This document shows, in pieces, positions 47,341 to 59,900 of a DNA stretch of 64,000 bases. Position numbers and translations under genes: made by a program. Position 1 is the stretch's first letter. Each line of letters opens with the position of its first letter. This DNA is from Deinandra increscens subsp. villosa (taxonomy: Eukaryota > Streptophyta > Magnoliopsida > Asterales > Asteraceae). The stretch lies in NCBI GenBank assembly GCA_039602395.1, contig JBCNJP010000017.1, positions 11,372,315 to 11,436,314 of the forward strand, given 5' to 3'. The notes below the pieces were generated by a model that saw nothing but the letters and a program-made list of their open reading frames with translations, was not told the origin of the DNA and did no database searches.

Positions 47341-49987
47341 TAATATCCTTTATCACTTCCAGATCACTTATGGATTCACACCCGTTTTAATCGGTAAATA
47401 GTTCCCTTAAGAGCAAACATTACATGTTCATTATCAATTTGAAAAATCTTCTAACATTCAATATGTTTCACATCATCATTGACTCGGTGTGGTCTAACCG
47501 GTCATGCCAATAAAATAATCATGATCTATAAACTATCAGTTTATGATCGTATATGCTTTAGTCGCACCGATGCTTATTTAATAAGCGATTAAAATACAAG
47601 AGAATGATGTATCCATTCAAACATTCGTGTAATGTCACGTTTCTGATCTTCACACTTTATTTTCATATGATAATTCTCTTCTTTCTCCACTGTGGTGGTC
47701 GATCACATTATCTTCATGAATATCATTACAATCTCTTAATTACATCTATGATCATTATCATTAATCTAAATGTATGAAAATCATTTTGTCTGGTTTTTCC
47801 TCATAATAATATCAATTGAGAAGTATTTATACGTCTGAATCATTCAAGACTTACTGGCCTTCTATCTTATGGCCTTATATAGATCGGTTATGATATTTAA
47901 GGAACATAAAACTTTAAGTATCATATTTTTTATGAGAACGAAAATAAACCACAAATGAGTATTATATTTGATTTATTATAATACCCTTTATACGTATAAT
48001 TTAAAGCATCTAGAGGACATGCTATAATGGCAAAACATGTAATTCTCAAAGTTATTACATATCGATATGTAAAACATGTTTATACTTTTTCGCCCGATTG
48101 TGATAATAAAACACAACTTGTCTTTTAATTATTTTCTCTAGTGCTATATAATTAATAGCATATTAACATTGAGATGCATAATAAAATCATAATGTACAAC
48201 ACATGGTACTATAACATGTCATTATATAAACTTGAGCTTATAGTAAACTTGTATGATTCGAGATGCTCAAGTCTTATCATTTTGACTATTACATAACTTC
48301 CACCAAAATAAAATAGTTATGGAATCTTAATAAATGCATTTAATATGCAATATTCATCTTATACTCATTAAAGAAATAAAAGAGTTATGATATGTTGTAT
48401 ACCACAAACATCTTGTTTAAAACCTACACATAATATCAATAAATTTATAACAAGTAGGTTATACAATATGTGAGTAATAATAAACCATAATTTTGGTTGA
48501 GTTATTCTATTCATTAGTAGCTAGAATAACATCATAAGGATCTTGTATTTTTAATCCAAACACAATGATAATTTCTCCATATTTTTATATCATCCATGAC
48601 CACAACCAAGACTTTTACTTTAGTCATTACATGAGGAGACCATAACCATGACTTCCACTTTGGTCATTATATGTTGTCACATGCCCACATTCGCTTCTGG
48701 GAATGGGGTTTTACCAACGAGATGAGTCTCGTGATTTTTCATTAGGAGCTCTTATATTCTTCATATCCTTACCAATAATGTTTTCACAACATAGAACTAA
48801 TTGTGAGGGTGATTCTATATCTCACCGAGTTATATCCACGCATAGACTTGTAGTCTTGCAATCTTAAATGAATCTACCCATAATGAGCTTTGGTAGTATT
48901 ACCGTTCTCTAGTGGTCATGCCTCTTTATTAATTTGGTCCACATGACAAGTGTGGATAATAGTGAGGCATTCAATTTTCAAAGTCTTTGCATTTCCAAGT
49001 TTTTCACTCAATGCCTTCATATAACATGCAATGTAATATTACATGTCATTGTAATAGTTATAAAATGACCACTAGTTATCATATCTATAATATGATTTTA
49101 TAGCCATTAAAAATTACTAATTTATAAACTAGAAAACCAATAAAGTGTGACACTTTCAATAATCATTAATAATAAGAAATATGGTTAAACACACAAACAA
49201 AAAGATACGTAAACACATTAAAAGATAAATATTTACGTATAATCAATTGCTATGTATTAAATGACATCCAAACACAATGTCTGCATTTCTAGTTTAAAAA
49301 TGATAATGTATAAAATTATAACTGCACCACACACATATATATATATACACATTATTTTATAACAACATAATAATAATAATAATAATAATAATCTATACTG
49401 AGTTACGATGAGATAACCCAAATTATTTTTATTAGTTTATAGTATTAATAATTATTAAGTTCCATAACAATATATACGATGAGATAACCCAAATATAATC
49501 TAACATTGATTTATACACAACTAATACCGATTAATTAAATTGATTAAGGCCATATTTAAGTTATCGATTGATTAGCAATTAACCCAATACAATGAGGATG
49601 AATGAAAAGACAACTTATAAAACTGTATTAAGTTATACATTTATCATCCATAAAATAAAGGTTGGTTAAATAGATGAAAGAATGTGGGTGACTGAGTAGG
49701 TGTGTGAAATAACCAAAAAAAAAAATTGTTTAATCTACTATATCAATCTTCCTCTCTTGGTATGATTTGATTTTGGTTGGGACCCTAGTCCGACATTATA
49801 ACATGATATAAAAAACCAAATTCAAATTCCAGATTCTATTTGAAAGATTGTTCCAACAAGAATCACTAAGAGACATTACCTTAAATCAAGAAACAAAAGA
49901 TACCGATTAGTAGTTCTGGACCGTTGTGTGATTTGATTATGCTCTACATGGTGGTTCATGATGAGAGAACATTTCGTGCTGATAACG
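47122..49987 (-). pseudogene. Decayed copia gag-pol (5' half)
   Basis: No long frame survives. On the minus strand near 47488-47508 WHDRLDHTESM resembles the GAG-pre-integrase motif. The remainder is AT-rich with stops. A primer-site-like TTATCAGCACG lies next to the right LTR (near 49970-49985). A (TA)n run occupies 47294-47339 and an (AAT)n run 49366-49392. Confidence 0.6.
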
Positions 49988-50217
49988 TGTTGAATAACAA
50001 CAACCCATTAGCATTCTATTTAAATATGTATAGAGATAAGATTATATGAAGAATAGGAGAAGAGAGAGTAGAGATTAGATAGAAGTATAGAACTCATATA
50101 TTGTCTTCTTCATTACATCATATAGCCATATTTATAGGGCTAAGGTATTAATACAACATAATGATAAAAGAGAGTTAAGAATGTGGATAGTCACAATAAC
50201 AATAATTGTTCATAGTA
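49988..50217 (-). mobile_element. Copia right LTR (5' LTR)
   Basis: Ends TGTTGAATAACAAC..TTGTTCATAGTA, followed by the CTTTC target duplicate (50218-50222). It contains a small ACAATA-type insertion relative to the left LTR. Confidence 0.85.
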
Positions 50218-50472
50218 CTTTCACTTTTATCCATACAAACCAAATATTTTGAAGGTACAAGACAAAAATAAAAATTTAAGGCCCTTTTTTTAATGTTATC
50301 GTGTCAACTATGATGGATCAAAGTTTTTTGTGAATGGTGATAAATAATGAGTTTGTTAAAAGAGATCGGTTAAAACGAACCAAAACAAGTAACTTAAAAC
50401 TTGTCAAACAAGTTTTATCTGTTTCGTCTGAATCATGAATGATTGTAGAAAAAACATACAAACCTGAATGAA

Positions 50473-51040
50473 TCAGTTAGTGCTAAACCATACGAAGGTG
50501 AATATCATATCAAAATTACAGATTTCCAAGACATTTTGAAAGCTTTCGTCTTTTACTCTTCCCCTATAACGAGCCTGGTGGTCGGTAGGTACAATTACAT
50601 GTACAAGACTTCCATCTAACGCACATATTTCTCTAGGAAATATTTGTTTTAGCCTTATGTGTCGGGCTGAAGCATCTAAAATTGGATTAGAAGATGTTGG
50701 AACTATAACTTCTCTTGCAAAATTCATCGTAACGTTTAGGACCTCATGAAAACATCTATTAATTGTTTCTGTTAAGTGTTGAAACATCGATTTAACCATT
50801 CGAATACGCTCATCATGTCCTGTGACAATAAAAAACATAGCCATCTTTTCTTGAAAGGTTATTGACCTACTACTCTGCAACTAATTTCTTTGGTTCAAAT
50901 GATTACACAATAGTACATACGCATCACGTGACATACGCATCATCTCAAGACATTGTGTAGAAGAGCCATGCAACAATTCTTGTGTGTATTCATGAGCGGT
51001 CAATGCCGAATTCACATCTCTTATACTTTCATTCGTTGTT
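50473..51040 (-). pseudogene. PIF/Harbinger-type transposase-like fragment
   Basis: From about 51030 leftward: ALTAHEYTQELLHGSS, MMRMSRDAYVLLCNHLNQRN, a TAG near 50885, then LQSSRSITFQEKMAMFF and EICALDGSLVHVIVPTDHQARYRG, ending FDMIFTFVW. This matches the N-terminal part and first catalytic Asp region (ALDGSLVH) of the Harbinger/DDE_Tnp_4 family, common as host-like ALP1 proteins. The C-terminal DDE part is absent after 50473. The upstream end is cut by the copia LTR at 51053. Confidence 0.75.
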
Positions 51041-51052
51041 GAGACTAATAGT

Positions 51053-52227
51053 TGTTGGGATTTACAGTAGATATCTTGGTTGCCTGTTTTAATTTTATTA
51101 CCGAATAATTAATGGGTCAATTATCTAAAATCAGATATGCAGCGGAAAATTTTACAACAGGAATAATGTAAAAACCATAGACAGGATCTGATCACCGTGT
51201 ACACGTAAACATAAAAAAAATAATTAAATAATATCTAAAGCGAGTTAGATATAAATTGGCGGAATCCGAACACTCGTTCGAGACACCGAAATTCGAACTG
51301 GCACTAGGTTGAACGGTAACGCTAGACTCATAAAAGTGATTCAAATCTTCGACAACATGAGAAGACGGCAACTCGGGCACCGGGATCGCACTCAATGTGC
51401 GAATCGTAAGCGGTGGCGGTGACTAAACGGTGTCACGTATCGCGACACCCGAATCCGAGATCTTCGCGGTGTGCGAAGCCGGAATAGTCTCGAAGACTAT
51501 ATCCATGGCGGCGTGTGGCGGTAGCAGAGGGGGCATGGTGGTGGCGGCCGGGTAAAGCGACGCTGGCCATGGGTTCGGTTTCTCGGAGACGTCGATGACC
51601 GGAGACGAGAACAGGGGTCTCGGTGGTGCCGGTAGGGCTAAGATCACCTCACGGTGATCGGTCGGCGGTGGCGTGATGGTAGCAGCAGCGGCGGCAGTCG
51701 CACGCTATTTAGAAGCGCGTGCTCGGGCAACGACGACATCTATTTTGAGGCGGGTTTTGGCGGCGCTCAGTCTTAGGTCCATTGAAGACGGCGGCGACGA
51801 TGGTGGTTGTTGGTGGTCAGCAATCTGAGGGAGGGAGAGAGGGGCGACGGCCAAAGTGAGAGAGAGGGAGATTAGGGTTTCGTCTATTTTTCTGTATTTC
51901 TCTCTAAATGGCCCTCCTAACCCTTAAAAGGATCCCTCGACCCTTTAACAGGAAAAAGGCCCAGCGACTGACCCATTGCACGATAACCTAATTAATTGTT
52001 AATCGAGTAACAATTAAATAATCCGTCTAAACTTCATAAACCGTTTTACAAATAATATTTGTTTCGTCACATTATTAAATAAATAAATATTATTTATTTA
52101 TTTCCGTTCATTTTTTAATTAATTATTAATAATTAATTTAATAGTTTGTTGACCCCAGTGTAACTCTTACGGGTCAACACCGGGTCGGTTACGATAACTG
52201 TCAGGTCAGGACACTCAATATCCAACA
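51053..52227 (-). mobile_element. Copia 3' LTR
   Basis: 1175 bp with plus-strand ends TGTTGGGATTT..ATATCCAACA (inverted TGTTGG/CCAACA). The following TCTCCCACT is the complement of a purine tract. The middle (51380-51880) is GC-rich with an AAACCCTAA-type leader on the minus strand. Confidence 0.8.
51192..51782 (-). other. Open frame within the copia LTR
   Basis: From ATG 51782 (MDLRLSAAKTRLKIDVVV) one frame runs 197 codons to 51192 with only two interruptions, TAG at 51705-51707 and TAG at 51423-51425. It is proline/alanine/serine rich (LPAPPRPLFSSPVIDVSEKP; PELPSSHVVEDLNHFYESS). I do not recognise it. It could be a captured plant exon or GC-rich LTR sequence that is open by composition. 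Confidence 0.35.
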
Positions 52228-52823
52228 GTCTCCCACTAATTGGACTGATCGCGACATGTTTACGTTGGTAGTCAGAGGCACTCTAGCTATGCATGGCTAC
52301 ACCGACCAGTGTTGACACTTTAAGTTGTCGGCCACATTATATCTGATTGTAGAGCAAGCAGATTGATGACTTGTGTATTCATTGTCATATGTTCCTTTCC
52401 GTATAAGACATTGATAATTCATGAGAAATGGACTCTCATATTTTGAATTTATCTATTATAGTCTCGATATAGTTTCGAAGTGATCCAATCAAACACACAG
52501 TAAGTTTGGGTGAGGCCTCACACTTATCACTTGGAATCAACGAGGGTGCCATAATTTCTAACTTTTGCCGAGGCAAGAGTACAGAATCCCATGTTGAGGC
52601 ATACAACTCCCACTGAACTTTGGATCCATTCAAAAAATAGTCGTTATGATTGGCATTTACACGACAACGTTAGGCTACAATTAAAGAATAGTCCTTAGCA
52701 AACGAAAGTTCTAGTATACGTCTCACGTCTAAGAAAAACATTAAAGTGAGCACTTTAATCAAGAAAGCAAGACTTCCATGATTGCTTCACTTGATGCGAG
52801 TTACGTCCAACGTCATTCCTTAA
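52228..52823 (-). other. Copia 3' untranslated region
   Basis: No coding motif. It lies between the polypurine tract and the Harbinger insertion and continues at 54878-55110. Typical non-coding tail of this element. Confidence 0.5.
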
Positions 52824-54874
52824 GGGGAGACGGTATGGTAGCGTCTCCCTTGGGCGGCTCCAAGGGGAGCCGGGCGGTTCCTCCAAGCAACCATACCGCC
52901 TGATGCAGTTTGAGCCATGGGGCTTGCTTCTTGAGTGCCAAACGGTTTGTGGAAACCGCCGAGAGCCGGTCAAATTTGACCGTTTTTTTACCGTTGCATA
53001 CCAACGTCATTTTTCTTTTCTTTTTTTAGAATTTTATTATATGTACCCATTCAAATTTTTATAAACACACCTCACACACCCATTTCATCTCCACTTTCTC
53101 TATCAAAATGAGTCTTTACGATGAGGGAATTCTTCTACCACCCGAAATTGGCACTTCGTCCTCAAGCAGCTCTGATGGTTCGTACGAGGACGCGATGCAG
53201 TACCTTAACCTATGTGTTAACGTCATCAAACAAGAAGAACAAGAAGAGGTTTCCGCTCCTAAACGGAGGAGACGTATTTTCCGTGATCGTGAAAACGGTC
53301 ACCAACGATTGGTGGAACTTTATTTCACCGAAAATCCCCGTTACCATGAGGGAGTTTTTAAAGACCGAGGACGCGATGCAGTACCTTAACCTATGTGTTA
53401 ACGTCATCGAACAAGAAGAACAAGAAGAGGTTTCCGCTCCTAAACGGAGGAGACGTATTTTTCGTGATCGTAAAAACGGTCACCAACGATTGGTGGAACT
53501 TTATTTCGCCGAAAATCCCCGTTACCACGAGGGAATTTTTAAAGACCGATTTCGTATGTCTAAACGGTTGTTTTTGAAGATTGTTGACGACATCACAAAC
53601 AACTTTTGGTGGTTCACACCCCGTTTGGACGCGAGAAATAGGAAAATTTCACACCTTTACAAAAGTGCACGGTGGCTATTCGTCAACTAGCATAAAGTAA
53701 CGTTCCTGACGAATATGATGAATCTTTACATTTTTCTGAAAGAACCACACGTGAATGCCTACACTATTTTTGTGATGCCATAACTAAGCTTTATAAAGAT
53801 GAAGTTTTGCGTTCGCCTACTAGCCACGATATTACTCTTTTATATAATGCCCATTTAGCAAAACATGGTATGCCGGGTATGATAGGTAGTATCGATTGTA
53901 CTCATTGGGAGTGGAGAAATTGTCCTAGAAAGTATAGGGCACAATATCATCGTGGCGATCATAAAAAAACCATCAATTTCACTCGAGGCAGTTGCGTCCC
54001 AAGATTTGTGATTTTGGCATGCGTTCTTTGGTGTTATAGGTTCCAATAACGACATCAACGTTCTTAATCAGTCACCTTTGTTCAATAATGAGATGCATGG
54101 AGTTGCACGTAGAATGCCATTTGTTTGCAACGGTAGAGAATACAAACATGGATACTACCTTGCGGATGGCATATATCCCCCTTGGTCGGTCTTTATGGAG
54201 GCATATTCACATCCTTTTGAGATTAAAGAGAAGAAGATGAAGAAGATACAAGAGGGGGCTAGAAAAGACGTCGAAAGAGCGTTTGGTCGGTTAAAGGAAA
54301 AGCGGGCAATAGTTGATCGAATGGGTCGTCTAATCAAAAAATCTCTAATGGAGAACATTATGTACGCTATCATTATTCTAAGAAACATGACTCTCAAAGA
54401 CGATGGCCTTGCTATATCACCGGTCCACATTCGAGATCCGCCAGTTAGCTGGGTTCTCGACACAAATGTCATTTTCGAATTGCGAGATAGTGAGACTCAT
54501 TTTAAACTTAGATTGGATATCACCGAGCACATCGAAAACACAACGGAAGTGTTTTTAACCGAAGAGGAAGAGAACGCTTAATTTTTTTTATTATAATAAA
54601 TGTTGTAACTTTTTTATTTTTATTTTTAAGTTATAATTTATTTTTTATTTTTAATGAATGTTGTTTACTTTTATTATTGTTTATTAAAAGCGGTTTAAAT
54701 TAAAAAAACAAGAAAAAGAAAATCGGAATGGAGGAAGCCACCCAAGCCACACTGCTAACATACCTTGTGGTGTGGCTCCACTAGTAGCCTAAAACCCCCA
54801 ATTTGAGTTGTCAACATGTGATTGGTTGTTGGACACTACTCCTAGAAGCGACACTACTACGATACCTCATCCCC
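52824..54874 (+). mobile_element. PIF/Harbinger transposon with TAA target duplication
   Basis: The left end GGGGAGACGGTATGGTAG and the reverse complement of the right end, GGGGATGAGGTATCGTAG, form imperfect terminal inverted repeats. TAA flanks both sides (52821-52823 and 54875-54877), the three-base TWA target expected for this superfamily. One transposase pseudogene is inside. No Myb-like second gene was found. It is inserted in the copia 3' untranslated region. Confidence 0.85.
53108..54581 (+). pseudogene. PIF/Harbinger transposase
   Basis: ATG 53108 (MSLYDEGILLPPEIGTSSS). The N-terminal RRRRIFRDRENGHQRL..YF block appears twice because of a 181-bp tandem duplication, which shifts frame. 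Then FRMSKRLFLKIVDDI, a stop near 53689, SERTTRECLHYFCDAI, first catalytic Asp in GMIGSIDCTHWEWRNCP, a frameshift and TGA near 53970-54015, second Asp in NNDINVLNQSP, ADGIYPPW, and the Glu in DVERAFGRLKEKRAIV. The DDE triad is visible, but the gene has at least four breaks. It ends with TAA at 54579. Transposase would cut the element at its inverted repeats. Confidence 0.85.
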
Positions 54875-54899
54875 TAATGAGGTCTGTGGCTTTGAACGT

Positions 54900-55112
54900 T
54901 TAGCCATTTTAAGATTCAAAATCAGATAGTCTTAATTTAGGGTCGTTCCCATGGCGCTAATCGACTATGGACCTTTAGAACAATAATTAAATAGTTCATG
55001 GATAATTAAACTTATTAAAATCGAACACAGTTATGGAATTCTATATTTCATTCAACGATGGAATATGAAAGGTCCAGATAATTGTTATATGTTCGTACAC
55101 CCAAATACTAAA
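54900..55112 (-). other. Copia 3' untranslated region, right part
   Basis: Non-coding continuation of the copia tail to the RNase H stop at 55113-55115. No motifs are recognised. Confidence 0.4.
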
Positions 55113-56700
55113 TCAAAACATGTCTTTAGCTAATTTAAGCCCGATCGCTTCTCTGTGAGGATTACGAGTCTCATGAGTCATAGACTTTATAAAAGGATCC
55201 CCTAAATTTTGATTTGTGTCCACTTTGCAAATCTTTATTTCATTTCTTTCGACTACTTCTCTGATGTAGTGGAATTTCCTCAGGATGTGCTTGGCCTTCT
55301 TATGTGACTTGCGCTCTTTGGCTTGAGCTATAGCGCCTGTGTTATAGCACATCATCTCGATTGGTTGCTTGACACTTGGAACCACATCGAGATCGTTGAT
55401 GAACTTCTTCATCCACACGGCTTCCTTAGCATCTTCTGAGGCGGCTATGTATTCGGATTCAGTAGTGGAATCTGCCACTACCGGCTGTTTGGAGCTTCTC
55501 CATGAAATAACTCCACCATTTAAGGTGAAAACGAATCCCGACTGTGAGAAAGAGTTATCTCAGTCAGTCTGAAAACTAGCATCGGTGTAACATTTTACAG
55601 CGAGCTCTTCATCAGTTCCTCCATATACTAGAAACATCTCACATGTGTTTCTTAAGTACTTCAATATGTTCTTTACAGCAGTCTAGTGAGCTAGGCCTGG
55701 AATCTGTTGGTATCGACTAGTCAGGCTCAATGCAAATGAGACATCTGGTCGTGTGCAGAGCATGACATACATGATTGAGCCTATAGCAGAAGCAAATGGG
55801 ATCGAAGCCATTTGGTTGATCTCCTTCTCCATTTTAGGAGATTGAGATTTGTCCAAAATAGCACCCTTTGTCGTAGGGACGACTCCTTTCTTGGAGTTGC
55901 TCATGTTGAACCGTGCTATAATCTTGTTAATGTATGTGCTTTGACTGAGACCTAGAAGTCGCTTAGATCGACCTCTGTGAATTTTAATTCCCAAAATAAA
56001 AGCGCCTTCACCAAGATCCTTCATAGTGAAACAGGACGAAAGCCATTTCTTAACTTCGAAGCATGGGTATGTCGTTTCCTATGATTAGTATATCATCCAC
56101 ATACAAGATGAGGAATAATACATAGCTCCTACTAGCCTTTCTGTAAACACAAGGTTCATCTTCGTTTTGAGCAAAGCCAAATTCTTTGACTTTCTGGTCG
56201 AAACACAGATTCCAGCTTCAAGAAGCCTGTTTAAGTCCGTAAATGGACTTATTCAATTTGCAAACCCTATTTGGATATTTGGATCGACAAAACCATCTGG
56301 CTGAACCATGTAGACATCTTTAGTGAGTTGTCCGTTTAGAAAGGTGGTTTTGACATCCATTTGCCATATCTGATAATCATGGTATGCGGCTATGGCAAGT
56401 AATATCCTGATCGATTTGATCATGGCAACGGGCGAGAAGGTTTCTTCATAGTCAACCCTTGGGTATGAGTGAAGCCTTTCACTACAAGCCGTGCCTTATA
56501 GGTTTGGATGTTTCCATGCATGTCATTTTTTCTTTTAAAGATCCACTTGCTCCCTACTGCTCATGCATCGGGGGGTAGCTCAATCAAATCCAAGACTTGA
56601 TTGTCACGCATAGATTGCATCTCAGTGTTCATGGCTTCAAGCCATTAGTCAGATTCTGGATCTGACACAACAGCTTTGTAGGTTCATCATCTGAATCGGC
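55113..56700 (-). pseudogene. Copia reverse transcriptase and RNase H
   Basis: RNase H ends at 55113 and contains ADSTTESEYIAASEDAKEAV. The usual CDN catalytic position reads CYN. Upstream, the RT C-terminal part (56024-55683) has MKDLGEGAFILGIKIHR and SAIGSIMYVMLCTRPDVSF. YVDDILIIGND is encoded near 56100 in another frame. HTQGLTMKK and VRLVVKGF-like fragments occur near 56480. Frameshifts and stops separate the parts. In an active element these enzymes copy the RNA to DNA. Confidence 0.8.
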
Positions 56701-56749
56701 TACTAATAGGACATCAGAAGCTTCTAGATGACCGAGGTACCGAGGTATC

Positions 56750-57815
56750 TATCAGGTTCTTTACGTGCCCTTTCACTTCTGCGAACGCTTGTGTTTGGGT
56801 TTTAGGGTGCGACAACCATTTGTCGGTCAGACACACCGACCGTCTCAGGGTTTTGTGTTTCTCGAATTTCTTCAAGATCCACTGGATCACTATTGGTTCC
56901 TTTGTTGAGAAATTCTCTTTCAAGGAACTTACCATTCCTTCTTATGAAAACATAGTTTTCTTGAGGATGGTAGAAATAATGACTAGTATTATAATAGTAT
57001 CTGATGAAAATTACCTTTTCACCATGAGGATCGAGCTTATTGTCAGATTCGCTAGTGACATAAGCTTCACATCCCCATACCCTGAGGTGTGATAACTTTG
57101 GAGAAGATCCATGCCATATCTCGTATGGGGTCTTGTCCAATTTATTGGTCGGTGCCAGATTAATTAGACGAGCGGCGGTCAAGAGAGCATAACCCCAAAC
57201 GGAGTGGGACAAGTTAGTCCTACACATCATCGATCGATCCATGTTTAGCGGAGTTCGTTCCTTCTTTCTATCACGCCATTTAACTGGGGTGTGCCAGGAG
57301 AAGTAGGTTGTGAAATAATTCCATAATCCTTAAGATGATCGAGGAATTCAATGCTAAGATATTCACCACCTCTATCTAATCGAAAAAATTTCAATAGTTC
57401 GACTCTGTTGATTCTCTACTTCTTTCTGAAACTCTTTGAATTTGTCAAAAGTTTCATGCTTATGTTTCATAAGATAAACATAAGCAAATCTGCTATAGTC
57501 GTCTATGAAAGATACAAAGTAGCGTTCATGATTTCTCGTTTCGGTTCGAAAGGGTCCACACACGTTAGTGTGTATCAATACTAACAGACCTTCAGCACGT
57601 TCACCTACGTGGGTGAAGGGTGACTTGGTCAGTTTACCAGATAAACAAGATTCACATTCATCAAAGGAATCTGCATTGGTGGATTCAAGAATCCCAGCAG
57701 ATTGTAGCTTCTTGATGCGTGCCTTGCTTATGTAACCAAGTCAATGATGCCATAACGAGGAATCGTTATTACCAACTTTGCTTCTTTTAGAAACATGATA
57801 GAGTTGATTGTTTAT
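56750..57815 (-). pseudogene. Copia integrase
   Basis: Frames at 57578-57372 and 57242-56802 read MIHTNVCGPFRTETRNHERY (the first catalytic position reads N), FIDDYSRFAYVYLMKHK, a GGEYLSIEF segment with Glu, TSPGTPQLNGVIERRN, then MMCRTNLSHSVWGYALLTAA and KLDKTPYEIWHGSSPKLSHL. Two frame breaks lie between them. Integrase joins the cDNA to the genome. Confidence 0.8.
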
Positions 57816-59038
57816 TTAAACATCTATCTCATATATACCATGTCGAGGTTTAGCCTCGAAATTAAATATATCATTAAAGTAGGTTAAAATGGAATTACCA
57901 CTAAACTTGTACTTAAAACCTTGTTCAAATAACGAAGAGACAGAGATAATGTTTCTGGACAAGCTAGGTGCATATAAACAGTTAACTAGAGTAACTACAA
58001 GGCCAGAAAGACATGTAAGAGAATATGTGCCGGTAGCCAAGACCGGGACTCTTTTCTCATCACCAACGATGAGTTCCATGCCCCCTTGCTCTATCTTCTT
58101 CCACTTCTCAGGCTCCTGCAAAACATTAACAATGTGATAACCACATCCAGTATCATATAACCATGCATTGGAGGAAACAGTGAAAAGTTCAATAACATGT
58201 ATTGAAATACCTGATGAGGAACCCTTGCCGGAGTTTCTAGTCATCTTTATCTTAGCAAGATAATGGGGCAGTAGCGTTTCCAGTGGCCTATCTGATTACA
58301 TTCAAAGCATTGGCGTTCCTCTAGAGGTGGTGCCAATGATTTCTTGCCCTGGGTCTCTTTGCCCTTGTTCTTGGATTTGGTGATACATGTATTAGCAACT
58401 CTAATCACATCCGGTGTGGTCCTGATCTTGACATTAGGAAACAATGTTACAACCTCACCCATAGTCTGGGCCGAGCAATTGATCGTATGAAGGCGATAAC
58501 TCTCGGGTAAAGATCCAAGGACTACATCCAGAGCCATCCCTTCAGGAATGGTGTAGCTAAGGTTGACCAGTTTGTCGCGATACCCTTTCATCATCATGAC
58601 ATGATCGTAAGCTGAGGTATTTGGCGACATAGCACAGTTCACAAAATGTTGAAGTGCTCTACATCGCTCACCCCTCTGGCTTATCTCAAAAAGTTACTTG
58701 AGTTTCCTCATGATCTCATACGCTCCCATATCGGTAAAGTTATACCGAAAATCCGGTGTCATGCTAGACAACATCAGCTCAGTGACCTCGTTAGAGTCGT
58801 CAGTGTGCTTCTAGATTTCCATCCGCGAGCGGTCGTTCAGCAAGTAAGATGGCAAGCTCGAGATGGGTCGATCAAGAACATATAGCTTTCCAAAAAGCCT
58901 CAAGATGTTCCTCAGGAGGGTTTTCCATGACAAGAAGTTTGTCTCAGTAAATAGGGTTTTCCATGACAACTTTTTACTTGAGTCCGCCAAATGAGCCTTA
59001 GGAGCAAAATGTGTAACCGGACTGACAACGGGTGTCAA
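57816..59038 (-). pseudogene. Copia gag and protease
   Basis: The gag C-terminal half (58642-58247) has LVNLSYTIPEGMALDVVLGS and an intact knuckle CFECNQIGHWKRYC. The protease region (58244-57816) contains AWLYDTGCGYHI with the catalytic DTG. A further N-terminal gag piece lies at 59038-58811 (KLYVLDRPISSLPSYLLN), where a short block SWKTLFTETNFLSWKTLL shows a small duplication. A stop between 58811 and 58642 splits gag. Confidence 0.8.
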
Positions 59039-59039
59039 T

Positions 59040-59900
59040 TGCGAGATTCAACTCGCAACTCTCGGTTATCAGGCCGCCAAATACAGACAAGTGTACTTTT
59101 TGATACATTTAGCCTCATCCATGCCCACGTTAATTGTGCACATTCATAGTGTGTTGTTGAACGATACTCCAACACTACAAGCATGCACAAGTAAAGCAAT
59201 AGTAATCCCAAATGGTCATTGTGACAGACACGGTGTTGAACGATACTCCAATGTCACCACCTCGGAAGGTACCCTAAGCACCAAGTGCGGTGTTTAGCGA
59301 TACTCCAACACTGATGCGTCGGTAAATACGTTCCAAGTATGACTTGATTTTGGACGGCATGAACTATCAATTTATTATTACCAGATAGGGATATTAATAG
59401 ATATTAATATTGGTGATCGTCAGACACAAACGATAAACCTTATCATCACTCGGGACTCGTATTTTAAATAACTTATTAAATATCTAAGTGTCGTGCATGA
59501 ATAATTGTGTGTTAACGGCTTTAGGTCATGGTCTTGCTAGAGCCATATTAGCAAAACCATTAGGGACATAAAATTTATGTAAAAGCGAACAACCACATGG
59601 AAGGCAATCATGTGCGTTCATGGATCCGGTTCAGCTCCCACTGGCCTTCGGACTCCTTTTGGCGAGTGTTCGTGCTTCAAGTCTTGGTTTTTACAAAATT
59701 AATATTTACAATAGTAAACCTAGCTCTAGTATGCGAGCCCACCAAAACTAGAAAATTAATGACAAATGGGCCAACCAATTGGGCCATACAGAGAAAAACA
59801 ACACACCACACAATACATAAATATGCAAATAAGGGGTCGGCCATAACACATGTTGGAACTAGAATTCAGGAGACATTGAGCAGCTCGCATCAACTCATGA
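59040..59900 (-). other. Copia 5' leader with spaced repeats
   Basis: Non-coding. The motif TTGAACGATACTCCAA or TTTAGCGATACTCCAA recurs three times at about 59155, 59234 and 59294. No LTR or primer site of the copia element is recognised, so the true 5' end may lie outside or be lost. Confidence 0.45.

Larger units (their letters stand above)
36490..50217 (-). mobile_element. Old Ty1/copia element with nested CACTA
   Basis: LTRs of about 225-230 bp at 36490-36714 and 49988-50217 are flanked by the same 5-bp CTTTC (36485-36489 and 50218-50222). Minus orientation is shown by the poly-C (purine tract) beside the left LTR and a primer-site-like TTATCAGCACG beside the right LTR. The coding region is badly decayed. 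A CACTA transposon (39445 to the gap) interrupts it. The LTRs differ by a few bases and small indels. Confidence 0.85.
51053..59900 (-). mobile_element. Second Ty1/copia element, right LTR absent
   Basis: Minus orientation: LTR 51053-52227, polypurine tract (GTGGGAGAC on the minus strand, just right of the LTR), then RNase H, RT, integrase, protease and gag in leftward-to-rightward reverse order up to about 59040, and a leader to about 59900. No second LTR copy is found, so the 5' end is lost or replaced by the gypsy element. A Harbinger transposon is inserted in the 3' untranslated part. The right boundary is approximate. Confidence 0.8.
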
